Positions 43,781 to 52,018 of a DNA stretch of 64,000 nucleotides are shown here, piece by piece. Position 1 is the stretch's first letter. Each line of letters opens with the position of its first letter. The notes below the pieces were generated by a model that had not been told where the DNA came from, did no database searches, and saw nothing but the letters and a program-made list of their open reading frames with translations. The DNA comes from JAFEDN01 sp963832945 (GTDB lineage Bacteria > Pseudomonadota > Gammaproteobacteria > Coxiellales > Coxiellaceae): positions 124,001 to 188,000 of the forward strand of contig CAWHVV010000006.1 of NCBI GenBank assembly GCA_963832945.1. The letters are read 5' to 3'. Both the position numbers and the translations under genes were made by a program.

Positions 43781-44971
43781 ATGACTTTATCTCAATTAAA
43801 ACTTAAAAAAAATGAAGAAAGACGTTTGCTGCAAGGTCATTTATGGATTTACAGCAATGAAGTCGATACGGCGCAAACTCCCCTGAGCGGTTTTACGTCC
43901 GGACAGATGATCGATATAGTAGACCATCGCGGGCATGAACTTGGGCGTGGCTATGTCAATCCGCATACTTTATTGTGCGCCCGATTGCTTACCCGAAATT
44001 CCCGCCGGATCATTGACGAAGCTTTTTTTGTCGAAAGAATACAATCGGCGTTGCGCCTGCGTGAAAGTTTATTTCCGCAGCCTTTTTACCGATTAATTTA
44101 TGGTGAATCGGATTATTTGCCGGGTTTGATCGTGGACCGCTATAGCAACCTGCTGGTCGTGCAAATCACTACCGCGGGAATGGAAAATCTGCGCGAGCAG
44201 GTGGTGATGGCGTTGCGGCGAGTACTGAGTCCTGAGGCGATTTTATTTCGCAACGACCATGGTATGCGTCTGGTAGAAGGTTTGCCGCAATATGTGGCGC
44301 CTGCCTGGGGCGAACCTCCTCAAGAGTGTCTGGTGGAAGAGAATGGAGTTTCATTCCGGATTGACCTGTGGACCGGTCAGAAAACCGGTTGGTTTTATGA
44401 TCATCGCGAAAATCGCCGGCAATTACAGCGTCTGGTCAGAGGAAAGCGTGTGCTGGATATGTTTACTTACGCCGGCGCCTGGGCTATTCAGGCGGCCGTT
44501 TTTGGCGCGGCTGAAGTTTGGGCGGTGGATAGTTCCGCTCCGGCGTTAGCGAAATGCGCAGAAAATGCGGCATTAAATCAGGTGAGTCCTGTCCTGAAAA
44601 CATGTCAAAACGATGCTTTCGATCAACTCCGGCAATTTTCTGAAGAAAAAATGCAATTTGACGTGATTATTTTAGACCCGCCGGCATTTATCAAAAAACG
44701 CAAAGATTACGCTCAGGGATTTTTAGCTTACAAACGTCTAAATGCTCTGGCTATGCAATTACTGTCTGCGGATGGTTTTCTCATCTCAGCCTCCTGTTCA
44801 CACCATTTGTCCATGGAAGATCTTCAGCAGGCGATGTTATCAGCCAGTATTTCCTCGCACCGGAATTTACAGATTATCGCCCGTGGCCATCAGGGCTATG
44901 ACCATCCACTGCACCCGGCTATCCCCGAAACCGATTATTTAAAAACCCTGTTTTGCCGAGTCAGTAGGTAG
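43781..44971 (+). CDS. rlmI: 23S rRNA (cytosine1962-C5)-methyltransferase
   Basis: This encodes 396 residues. An N-terminal PUA domain (L-L-Q-G-H-L-W-I-Y-S-N-E-V near 18-30) is followed by a central E-S-D-Y-L-P-G-L-I-V-D-R-Y segment and the SAM domain. That domain contains V-L-D-M-F-T-Y-A-G-A-W-A near 225, V-I-L-D-P-P-A-F near 302 and S-C-S-H-H near 345, with the catalytic Cys. It modifies 23S rRNA. Its last 37 bases and stop region were copied into the tandem duplication downstream (45867-45903). Confidence 0.92.
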   Translation: MTLSQLKLKKNEERRLLQGHLWIYSNEVDTAQTPLSGFTSGQMIDIVDHRGHELGRGYVNPHTLLCARLLTRNSRRIIDEAFFVERIQSALRLRESLFPQPFYRLIYGESDYLPGLIVDRYSNLLVVQITTAGMENLREQVVMALRRVLSPEAILFRNDHGMRLVEGLPQYVAPAWGEPPQECLVEENGVSFRIDLWTGQKTGWFYDHRENRRQLQRLVRGKRVLDMFTYAGAWAIQAAVFGAAEVWAVDSSAPALAKCAENAALNQVSPVLKTCQNDAFDQLRQFSEEKMQFDVIILDPPAFIKKRKDYAQGFLAYKRLNALAMQLLSADGFLISASCSHHLSMEDLQQAMLSASISSHRNLQIIARGHQGYDHPLHPAIPETDYLKTLFCRVSR

Positions 44972-45093
44972 CCGGTGCTGAGGAAAAATAGAAGGTCTTG
45001 AAAAGATGGTCACAATCAATCTTGACAATAAGATTGAAATTAGCCAGGATAGGCAAGCTTTAGAAGTCAGTGCCAAAAAAATAGAGGTAAGAA

Positions 45094-45783
45094 ATGAGAG
45101 ATCAAATACCGTATGAACAAAATGATCAAAAAGATGTATATATAGCTATTGAAGATGAAAAAGTTCTCGATAACGGGTCAATTGAGCTTTATAGAAATGT
45201 GTTAAATGAATGCGTACATAATAGAACTGTAAATGACTTCATTAAAGATTATATTTTAAAAGAATATGAAGGTCTTAGATTCCTGGTTAAAACCGAGACG
45301 CAAATTCGCAAATTTGCTGAAAACCTTCAGAATCAATTCGATCAATGGCGTGCGTCTCCTGAACGAGAAGAGGCACTAAAATCATTAGTAGACAATAGAA
45401 TTCGTCGATACATGGTTGGCTTGATCATAACTGCCGCACTCCAATTTGGTTTAGCATACTATGTTGATCAATATGACAATATTCCAGGTTTGGGCACTCC
45501 TCCTGATCAGTTTAGCAACAGATTATACTATAGCGGTGGTGGTACCCTAGTTGGGAGTATATTTCTTCAGTTGTTCACCCCCTCCCGCGACCGGAGATTC
45601 GAGTTGTCCTGCCTTAAAAACAGATTATCTCGTAATCTTGACAACGAATATGTTTACTCAATATTCTCTTCTAAAAATCTTTTCAGAATCAGAGAGGATA
45701 AAGAATTTAAAGACTTTAGAAACTCTAAAGCAGGAGGAATAGAAGCTATTGAAGATATTGTCACAAGCTATTTTCTGGGATAA
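45094..45783 (+). CDS. Two-helix membrane protein, tandem paralogue 1
   Basis: This encodes 229 residues, unknown family. A charged helical N-terminal domain (1-100) is followed by two hydrophobic segments at 106-123 and 146-161 and a soluble C-terminal domain with the conserved V-Y-S-I-F-S-S-K-N-L block. It is paralogous to the gene at 46051: the first 42 residues and the C-terminal block are close, while the middle is strongly diverged. Both start M-R-D-Q-I-P-Y-E-Q-N-D-Q. The ribosome-binding site is AGAGGT. It is probably membrane-inserted; no function is assigned. Confidence 0.65.
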   Translation: MRDQIPYEQNDQKDVYIAIEDEKVLDNGSIELYRNVLNECVHNRTVNDFIKDYILKEYEGLRFLVKTETQIRKFAENLQNQFDQWRASPEREEALKSLVDNRIRRYMVGLIITAALQFGLAYYVDQYDNIPGLGTPPDQFSNRLYYSGGGTLVGSIFLQLFTPSRDRRFELSCLKNRLSRNLDNEYVYSIFSSKNLFRIREDKEFKDFRNSKAGGIEAIEDIVTSYFLG

Positions 45784-46050
45784 CTGTTATCGCGATTAAC
45801 AAAAATTTGAGCGAAACCATTCGCCGGCCAGCGCGTTTACCTGATCGAGCGCTCCTGGCTCTTCAAATTATTTAAAAACCCTGTTTTGCCGAGTCAGTAG
45901 GTAAAGGCTTGGCTGGCGTCTTACACACCATAGCCGGTACTGAGGAAAAATATAAGGTCTTGAAAAGATATCTTGACAATAAGATTGAAATTAGCCAGGA
46001 TAGACAAGCTGTAGAAGTCAGTGCCAAATTTAAAAAAATAGGGGTAAAAA

Positions 46051-46722
46051 ATGAGAGATCAAATACCGTATGAACAAAATGATCAAGAAGATGTATATAT
46101 TGCTATTCAAGAGGAAAAGGTTCTCCAGGAAGGTTCGATTAAGCTTTATAAAAACGTGTTGAATGAATGTGTTCGTAATACAACTGTAGATCCCCTGGTT
46201 AGAGATTATATTTTAGAAGAATATAAAGGTTTTAAATTCATGTTTAGGACCAGGAAAGAAATTCTCAATTTTGCTGAATCCCTCCACCAGGAATTCAATC
46301 GATGGAAAGAGTCTCCTGAACGTGAAGAAAAATTAAAATCATTAATATTATGTAGATCTCGCCGAAACTATGTTATTTGTATGATAACTTCCGCACTTAT
46401 TTTAGCATCAGGAGTCTATGCTGTTAGACAGGACGAGGCAGGGTTAGCCACGGTTTCATTTATTACAGGTGGTATAATCGGAAGCTGTAGTATACATGGA
46501 ATGGTTCGTCTGCTCAGTTGTTTGGAAGAGGAGGAGAAAGTACCTGCGTTACCTTGTGTTGAAAACAGATTATCTCATAACCTTGACAAAAAACATGTTT
46601 ACTCAATATTCTCTTCTAAAAATTTGATCAGAGATGATAAAGAATTTAGAGGCTTATTAGAATCGGAAGCCGGAAAAATAGAAAATATTTGTCAAATTGT
46701 CACAAGCTACCACCTGATATAA
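46051..46722 (+). CDS. Two-helix membrane protein, tandem paralogue 2
   Basis: This encodes 223 residues, the partner of 45094-45783. The hydrophobic segments are at about 107-124 and 131-152, with a different loop and different flanking residues. N-R-L-S-x-N-L-D-x-x-x-V-Y-S-I-F-S-S-K-N-L is shared with paralogue 1. The leader in front also reads as an open frame continuing (K-V-L-K-R-Y-L-D-N-K-I-E-I-S-Q-D) and stopping inside the gene start. It may be the C-terminus of an older gene. Function unknown. Confidence 0.65.
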   Translation: MRDQIPYEQNDQEDVYIAIQEEKVLQEGSIKLYKNVLNECVRNTTVDPLVRDYILEEYKGFKFMFRTRKEILNFAESLHQEFNRWKESPEREEKLKSLILCRSRRNYVICMITSALILASGVYAVRQDEAGLATVSFITGGIIGSCSIHGMVRLLSCLEEEEKVPALPCVENRLSHNLDKKHVYSIFSSKNLIRDDKEFRGLLESEAGKIENICQIVTSYHLI

Positions 46723-46734
46723 CTGTTATTGCGA

Positions 46735-47382
46735 TTAGCAAAAATTTGAGCGAAACCATTCGCCGGCCAGCGCGTTTACCTGATCGAGCGCTCCTGGCTC
46801 TTCAAATAAATGCGTGGCGCCGGGGACAATCACTAATTTATTGACGCAGGATAATCTGGCCTGCGCCTGGCGATTTAAATCAATAACCACGGGATCCTGT
46901 GCTCCCACGATCAATAAAGTGGCGGCTTTCACTTTGGAAAGCGCCTGTTCCGCGAGATCAGGCCGGCCACCCCGTGAAACCACTGCTTTCACTTCCTGAT
47001 TTTCCGCGGCGGCTATCAGCGCCGCTGCTGCCCCGGTGCTGGCGCCGAAATATCCGAGCGCCAGATTTTTTAATCCAGACTGTTGCCCAACCCAGGCGGT
47101 TACCTGATTAAGCCGCCTGGCCAGCAGGGGAATATCGAAGCGATATTCCCGGGTGAGTTCGTCAATTTTATCTTCTTCCGCCGTTAATAAATCAAATAAC
47201 AGTGTCGCTAAACCCAATTGATTGAGTGAACGCGCGACATAATTATTACGGGGGCTTAAGCGGCTGCTGCCGCTGCCGTGCACAAATAACACCAGTCCGC
47301 GGGAATTCTTGGGTAATTGCAAATTTCCGGCTAAAATAACTTCTCCCGCCGGAATAACAATGGCTTCTCCCCATTCATTCAT
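46735..47382 (-). CDS. Alpha/beta-hydrolase, dienelactone hydrolase-like
   Basis: This encodes 215 residues. L-F-V-H-G-S-G-S-S-R near 30 is the oxyanion region, and G-Y-F-G-A-S-T-G-A-A near 110 is the nucleophile elbow (Ser in G-A-S-T-G). G-A-Q-D-P-V-V near 160 gives Asp and G-A-T-H-L-F near 190 gives His. It overlaps the upstream phosphoribosyltransferase gene by eight bases. The two are found adjacent or fused in many bacteria, but their joint role is unknown. Its 3' end is duplicated at 45784-45868. Confidence 0.83.
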   Translation of the reverse strand: MNEWGEAIVIPAGEVILAGNLQLPKNSRGLVLFVHGSGSSRLSPRNNYVARSLNQLGLATLLFDLLTAEEDKIDELTREYRFDIPLLARRLNQVTAWVGQQSGLKNLALGYFGASTGAAAALIAAAENQEVKAVVSRGGRPDLAEQALSKVKAATLLIVGAQDPVVIDLNRQAQARLSCVNKLVIVPGATHLFEEPGALDQVNALAGEWFRSNFC

Positions 47383-48019
47383 GCTTTTTGCCTAACAAAC
47401 GGTAAACTTCTTCGTCGGTGGTTTGAGAAAAATCTTCATAAAAGCTGCCAATGGCAAAAAAGTCTGGTGGAGTTTCCAGACAAACCATCCGGTCCACTAT
47501 TTCGCTGAATCGGGAAACCGCTTCCAGTGGTGCTACCGGCGCCGCTGCCACTAAATACCGGCAATTCAATTGCCGTATGGCTTTGATAGCCGCATGGAGG
47601 GTCGCGCCCGTAGCGATGCCATCATCTACCAAAATGACCGTGCGGTTTTTGAGATCGGGAAGAGGGCGGTTTCCTCGATATTTTTCATCGCGTTCGTTTA
47701 AAACCATTTGTTCACGACTGATGACAGCATCAATAGTGTGTTGGGATAATCCCAACATGGCGATTATTTCCTGATTAAATACGGTGATATTTCCCATGGC
47801 GATGGCGCCAAATGCTAATTCTTCGTGTCCGGGAACTCCCAATTTACGGACCAAAAAAATATCCAACGGCAGCTTCAGCGCCGTGGCGATTTCATAACCA
47901 ACCGGCACGCCCCCGCGTGGTAATGCGAGCACAATGGCGTCTGACTGCCCGGCAAAATGCGCCAATTTTTCTGCCAGCAATTGCCCCGCCTCAACCCTGT
48001 CACGAAATATTTTAATCAT
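47375..48019 (-). CDS. Phosphoribosyltransferase-family protein
   Basis: This encodes 214 residues. The PRPP-binding loop V-I-L-V-D-D-G-I-A-T-G-A-T near 125 and A-L-P-R-G-G-V-P-V-G near 35 define the fold. The family is usually annotated as an erythromycin-esterase-associated or general PRTase of unknown substrate. It is coupled to the hydrolase downstream, so the two probably act together. Confidence 0.83.
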   Translation of the reverse strand: MIKIFRDRVEAGQLLAEKLAHFAGQSDAIVLALPRGGVPVGYEIATALKLPLDIFLVRKLGVPGHEELAFGAIAMGNITVFNQEIIAMLGLSQHTIDAVISREQMVLNERDEKYRGNRPLPDLKNRTVILVDDGIATGATLHAAIKAIRQLNCRYLVAAAPVAPLEAVSRFSEIVDRMVCLETPPDFFAIGSFYEDFSQTTDEEVYRLLGKKHE

Positions 48020-48189
48020 AAAGTAAATATGGCATTAAATTAGCCGATAATCCACGAATCAATCCCCGATGCTGAACAAAATATTGACTTTCTAGATGAT
48101 TAAGTTGTAGCATTAAGTTAATAAGTTAATAGCTTAATAAGTAGGTTAAATATGTATTCTTCTTTCAGATTATTGCCTTTCATTGGCAT

Positions 48190-48340
48190 GCCCGGTGGCC
48201 CAGGAGCTCAGGGTTTCATGCGACTGTCACTGCCTGTCCTGTCTTGGCAGGTGGTATAGTATTGCCGGCCTGCCAGGGCAGGTAAAATCTTTCTCTTAAA
48301 ATACTACCCGTGTCATCACTCAGGAATTAAGTGATTTTTT
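48190..48340 (+). other. Structured gene-free stretch with terminator-like hairpin before the 1007-residue gene
   Basis: The gap 48020-48383 holds no gene. TTAATAAG-type repeats lie at 48110-48145. Nested palindromes near 48230-48292 include CCTGCCAGGGCAGG. ATCACT / AGTGAT at 48315-48335 followed by six T is a good intrinsic terminator on the plus strand, only about 45 bases before the next start codon. This could be an attenuating leader or the end of a small RNA. Confidence 0.4.
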
Positions 48341-48383
48341 AATCTAACGGACTGGATAACTTATACTCCCAATGGAGAAAGTT

Positions 48384-51300
48384 ATGAAAACCCATACCGA
48401 TTTAATTTATAAAGTCAGAAACATACTATTAGAAAATCCGCCACTGTCAGATGAAAAATTTATTGAGAAATTTAAGGAATATATACCGGAGATTACTCAA
48501 CATTTTCAATTCAGGGATTTTCGGATTATGGACTATCTCAGTGACGAATATCATGAAGAACAACGCACGCCAATAGCCATATATCATCTCCAGATTATAG
48601 ATAAAATCCTGAATGATGCCGAGGAAAAAAATTCGGAAAAACGCCGGCAAATAACGGAATTATTCATTACCGGAACCATAGAGCATAATCAGGTCATTAA
48701 TCCCGCTGTCACCCGCTTTCGGGAAGAAGTCTCCACATACTATGACAATGTCTGGGAGGCGTTCAGCCGTATCAGTGACTTTTACTCTCAATCCCTGCAG
48801 CAGCCGGATCAAGTGAATGTTTGGGACCAGATTTTCAACGGCAGTTTATTCAACAAGGATCACGTTGACGCTTTAAGCTATCAATTGCCTCAAAAATTAA
48901 TTAAGGATTTTGCTCAACTTATCCAGATTTTGTTCGAGATAAATCCGCAGACCGTGACCTTATTGCAAGAATGCATTGTGAAAATACAGACTTATTCAAG
49001 CCAAAATAAAATTGAATTTATCTTTGATTTCCTCGAAAAATTATTTATATCCGGAAGTCAGAATGAAATTTCTTCGATACAGGATCGGGAATATGATCGC
49101 CTCGAACAACAGGAAAAAAAATATATCCGGTTTCTTTATAATTTCTATGTAAAAAATCGCAATGAAGAAGCGCAACGGCAACAGAACGATCAGCCCACCG
49201 AAAGTTTTTCCAAACTTTGCCACTCGATTATTTATGATAAAAATTTTATATTACCTGAGGATTTCTCAGACCTGCCGGAATTGTCTAAAAATAAATTGTA
49301 CTTTCTCCACCGTGATATTAAATATTCATTTGTTAAAGATGAATTAACTCAGGCTCATGCGAAATCGCAGGCCCGCCTGAATCAAATTGCCGGTTTGATT
49401 CAGAACTTAAGCACTTATTGCGGATGCCCATTGCCCATCGCCGCCAATAATCCGCCATTAGCAGGCGCTTCGAAGCGCGAAGAATTTTTTCATAAACCTT
49501 ACAGTGTAGCGCGAGTTGTACCCATCCACGCTTGGGAAAATCATGTCGTGTCGATGGATTTGCAAAAACGGCGTAGCCGCGCCTTAAATGTCAAGGACAT
49601 GGCGAATTTATTTTCGGGAGGACTGTCGCTTGGCGAGGGCGCAGTGGCGGGAATGGGCAATTACCAGATGCTGGTGACATTAAACCCCGCCCTTGCAGCC
49701 TCCGTCATTGCGCCCACTCTGGTGGGAAGCGTTGCCTGTAATTATGCAATTGTCGTCAATGATACTGAAAAAACTCTCGACATCATGGCTGGCGGCCTTA
49801 CCCGGTTGCACACCAATGCCGACAATGCTGAATTGGGGTGGAGCCGGAAAATCCTGCTGTGGGTGTTTTGCGTTGTTCCGTGTTTTATCAGTGGCGTCTG
49901 TTACGGGACCCTGGGAGGGTTGTCGGTCATGAGTACCGTCACCCTGATTTTAGCTTTTGCGGGAATTTCCATGATCCCATGGGTGGGCTGGATTATTTTT
50001 GGAATCGTGGCAGTGGCCACTCTTTACACCATCTTTTCCATTTTGTTTGAAATGACCCGGGAAAAAATTGCCAACGGCACGTGGGCGGACGTGGAAGACT
50101 ATTTTAATAAAAGATTTTATTGGCCAAAAGCCGGTTCCATAAAAGATAAAACTTTAGCTTTTTTCAGTAATTGTTTTAGTGGATTACGGTTAGCCGGTTC
50201 TGTGGTCCTGATTACCGGTTTATTGTTTCTAACCAGCGCCAAACTTTTTGCAGCAAGCTTAATGGCGGCTTTTGTGAAATTTACCTGGGGTGGCGCAGTG
50301 GCGGAAAAACTCGCCAGTTCCCTTTCTTATATCAATGCCTCGATATGGCTTTATTTTAACTTTAAAAAAGGTTCGTTTTTATTCGATTTACTGACTCCCC
50401 GCAGCGCGGCAAAAATAGTTCCTTACATCATTGAAACGGCCGTACGCACAGTTATATTCATTGTGCCGGCGCTGTTGTGTCTGTTGGTGAAACCCTTCGC
50501 CTGGCTATGGTCGAAAAAAGCTGGCGCGGATTGTGACAGGTGGTTTGAAAAGATGCTGGATAACATGGCCCCGAAATGGAGTTCGGCGTTTCTCAATAAA
50601 CATATTTCGGGACAAACTCATTCCGGCCTCGACGACGTCTCCGAAAATAACGGGCCGATACAAATTTCCGGAGGTCTCATTAAATGTACGCTGGCGCTTT
50701 GCAAACAGACGCCCTATATTCCGGAAATGACGGTACGTTTTGCTTTAGGAGTGGTTTACAAGGCTACCTGGCCGCTTCGTAAAATCGTCAGAAGCATTCA
50801 CAATTATGCCTTTAAAAAATCTTCCGGATACCGAACTTTTAGCAATGTAGTTGGACTTAAACCACGGTATCAGGAATCGTATATGGGCGAAATAATCGTG
50901 CCGAAGGCCACCCATTTTGTCGTTAGTAAATTATCGGCTGCCGCCCACTGGTTACAGCAAAAGATTCACAACTGCCGCGGAGCGAAGGAAGTGAGACCTG
51001 ATCGTGCCGGAACGGATAGTGTAAAAAAAGCCAGAAATTATAAGAAAAATACCGCCAGTGTCGCCGTTGGCGGGAATTCTTTGGGTTATGCAGGAATGTT
51101 TGCTCAAGGCGGGGCAGGACAGTTGCCGGGTTTTTTAAAGCATACGACAGATTCCACGCAGGAACTTTTGGCGGGCGGCCCCCAATTAGTTTGCTCAGAG
51201 GCGATCAATGACGGCGCCTGTAAAGACATACTGGAAAAGAACGAGCAGATTCCGCTTAAAGTAATTAATAATAAAATTTCCGATACAGCGCGGCATCTGG

Positions 51301-51407
51301 TGCGGGATTACAAAGAATCGAGACTTTCCGATTCAAAAACGTCAGCGTTTTTTAAACAGGGCGGCGGTTCTCTCTCCTCAAATGCAATTAATGAATTGAT
51401 TTATTGA
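48384..51407 (+). CDS. Giant multi-membrane protein, unknown, effector-like
   Basis: The product has 1007 residues from ATG 48384. GGAGAAAG five bases upstream supports this start rather than ATG 48372; numbering below counts from 48372. Residues 1-400 are soluble and helical with acidic and basic patches. A membrane region spans about 430-710: segments near 440-460, 493-530, 532-558, 605-630 and 685-712. The C-terminal 300 residues are soluble and basic. No enzyme motif is recognised. It resembles 54683-56713 and 36321-37835 in layout (soluble head, membrane core, soluble tail) but not obviously in sequence. A host-membrane role is only inference. Confidence 0.65.
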   Translation: MKTHTDLIYKVRNILLENPPLSDEKFIEKFKEYIPEITQHFQFRDFRIMDYLSDEYHEEQRTPIAIYHLQIIDKILNDAEEKNSEKRRQITELFITGTIEHNQVINPAVTRFREEVSTYYDNVWEAFSRISDFYSQSLQQPDQVNVWDQIFNGSLFNKDHVDALSYQLPQKLIKDFAQLIQILFEINPQTVTLLQECIVKIQTYSSQNKIEFIFDFLEKLFISGSQNEISSIQDREYDRLEQQEKKYIRFLYNFYVKNRNEEAQRQQNDQPTESFSKLCHSIIYDKNFILPEDFSDLPELSKNKLYFLHRDIKYSFVKDELTQAHAKSQARLNQIAGLIQNLSTYCGCPLPIAANNPPLAGASKREEFFHKPYSVARVVPIHAWENHVVSMDLQKRRSRALNVKDMANLFSGGLSLGEGAVAGMGNYQMLVTLNPALAASVIAPTLVGSVACNYAIVVNDTEKTLDIMAGGLTRLHTNADNAELGWSRKILLWVFCVVPCFISGVCYGTLGGLSVMSTVTLILAFAGISMIPWVGWIIFGIVAVATLYTIFSILFEMTREKIANGTWADVEDYFNKRFYWPKAGSIKDKTLAFFSNCFSGLRLAGSVVLITGLLFLTSAKLFAASLMAAFVKFTWGGAVAEKLASSLSYINASIWLYFNFKKGSFLFDLLTPRSAAKIVPYIIETAVRTVIFIVPALLCLLVKPFAWLWSKKAGADCDRWFEKMLDNMAPKWSSAFLNKHISGQTHSGLDDVSENNGPIQISGGLIKCTLALCKQTPYIPEMTVRFALGVVYKATWPLRKIVRSIHNYAFKKSSGYRTFSNVVGLKPRYQESYMGEIIVPKATHFVVSKLSAAAHWLQQKIHNCRGAKEVRPDRAGTDSVKKARNYKKNTASVAVGGNSLGYAGMFAQGGAGQLPGFLKHTTDSTQELLAGGPQLVCSEAINDGACKDILEKNEQIPLKVINNKISDTARHLVRDYKESRLSDSKTSAFFKQGGGSLSSNAINELIY

Positions 51408-51449
51408 AAGTTCGTATCTATTATAGCGGGTTAGGAAGGGAGCCGATTC

Positions 51450-52013
51450 ATGTTAAAAAATACCGTCGACAATTATGGCGGCGTGGCCAGGACTCTGCAC
51501 TGGCTGATTGCTGTGCTGGTCATTGGCATGCTGATATTTGGATTTTTTCTGGAGAGCATACCCAAGCCTTTTCGGGGTGAAATGATTGATTTGCATAAAT
51601 CAATCGGATTAACGATTCTCCTGTTGATACTGCTTCGATTAATTTGGCGTTTTATCAATATTCAGCCGCTATTACCCATTAGCGTTCCGCGCTGGGAACA
51701 GATCGCCGCGCGCTCGGTACATTTTCTCTTTTATGTCGTGCTCTTGCTGATGCCCCTCAGTGGCTGGACAATGTCTTCTCTCGATGGGCATCCGGTCTAT
51801 TTCTGGAAATGGTGGAACTGGACTTTGCCATTGCCTGTCAACAAAACCATGGCCAATGATTTTTTTAACGTCCATCTCACCATTGCCTGGATCATCATCG
51901 CTTTGCTGGTGCTGCATATTGGTGCGGCGCTAAAACACCATTTCATTGAAAAAAATAATGTCCTGCGACGAATGTTACCAGGATATAAACCTCCTCATTT
52001 TTTTAGCGAGTAA
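51450..52013 (+). CDS. Cytochrome b561
   Basis: This encodes 187 residues with GGAAGGGAG before the ATG. Four hydrophobic helices carry His residues at suitable heights: R-T-L-H-W-L near 18, D-L-H-K-S near 49, and N-V-H-L and V-L-H-I-G in helices 3-4. This is the bis-haem b561 family of proteobacteria, an inner-membrane electron carrier proposed as a superoxide:ubiquinone oxidoreductase. It is followed after 5 bases by pepN. Confidence 0.9.
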   Translation: MLKNTVDNYGGVARTLHWLIAVLVIGMLIFGFFLESIPKPFRGEMIDLHKSIGLTILLLILLRLIWRFINIQPLLPISVPRWEQIAARSVHFLFYVVLLLMPLSGWTMSSLDGHPVYFWKWWNWTLPLPVNKTMANDFFNVHLTIAWIIIALLVLHIGAALKHHFIEKNNVLRRMLPGYKPPHFFSE

Positions 52014-52018
52014 ATTTT

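Larger units (their letters stand above)
44934..46807. repeat. Two tandem duplication units of about 935 bp
   Basis: Unit 1 runs from about 44934 to 45866 and unit 2 from about 45867 to 46807. Each holds a copy of the rlmI 3' tail, a leader, one small membrane protein gene, and about 80 bases of the 3' end of the hydrolase gene at 46735. The junction near 45865-45868 joins hydrolase tail (CTCTTCAAAT) to rlmI tail (TATTTAAAAACC). Flanks are nearly identical (37/37 bases of rlmI tail; two differences in 85 bases of hydrolase tail). Unit 2 has 28 extra bases after the rlmI tail, and unit 1 has about 12 extra in the leader. Confidence 0.85.
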
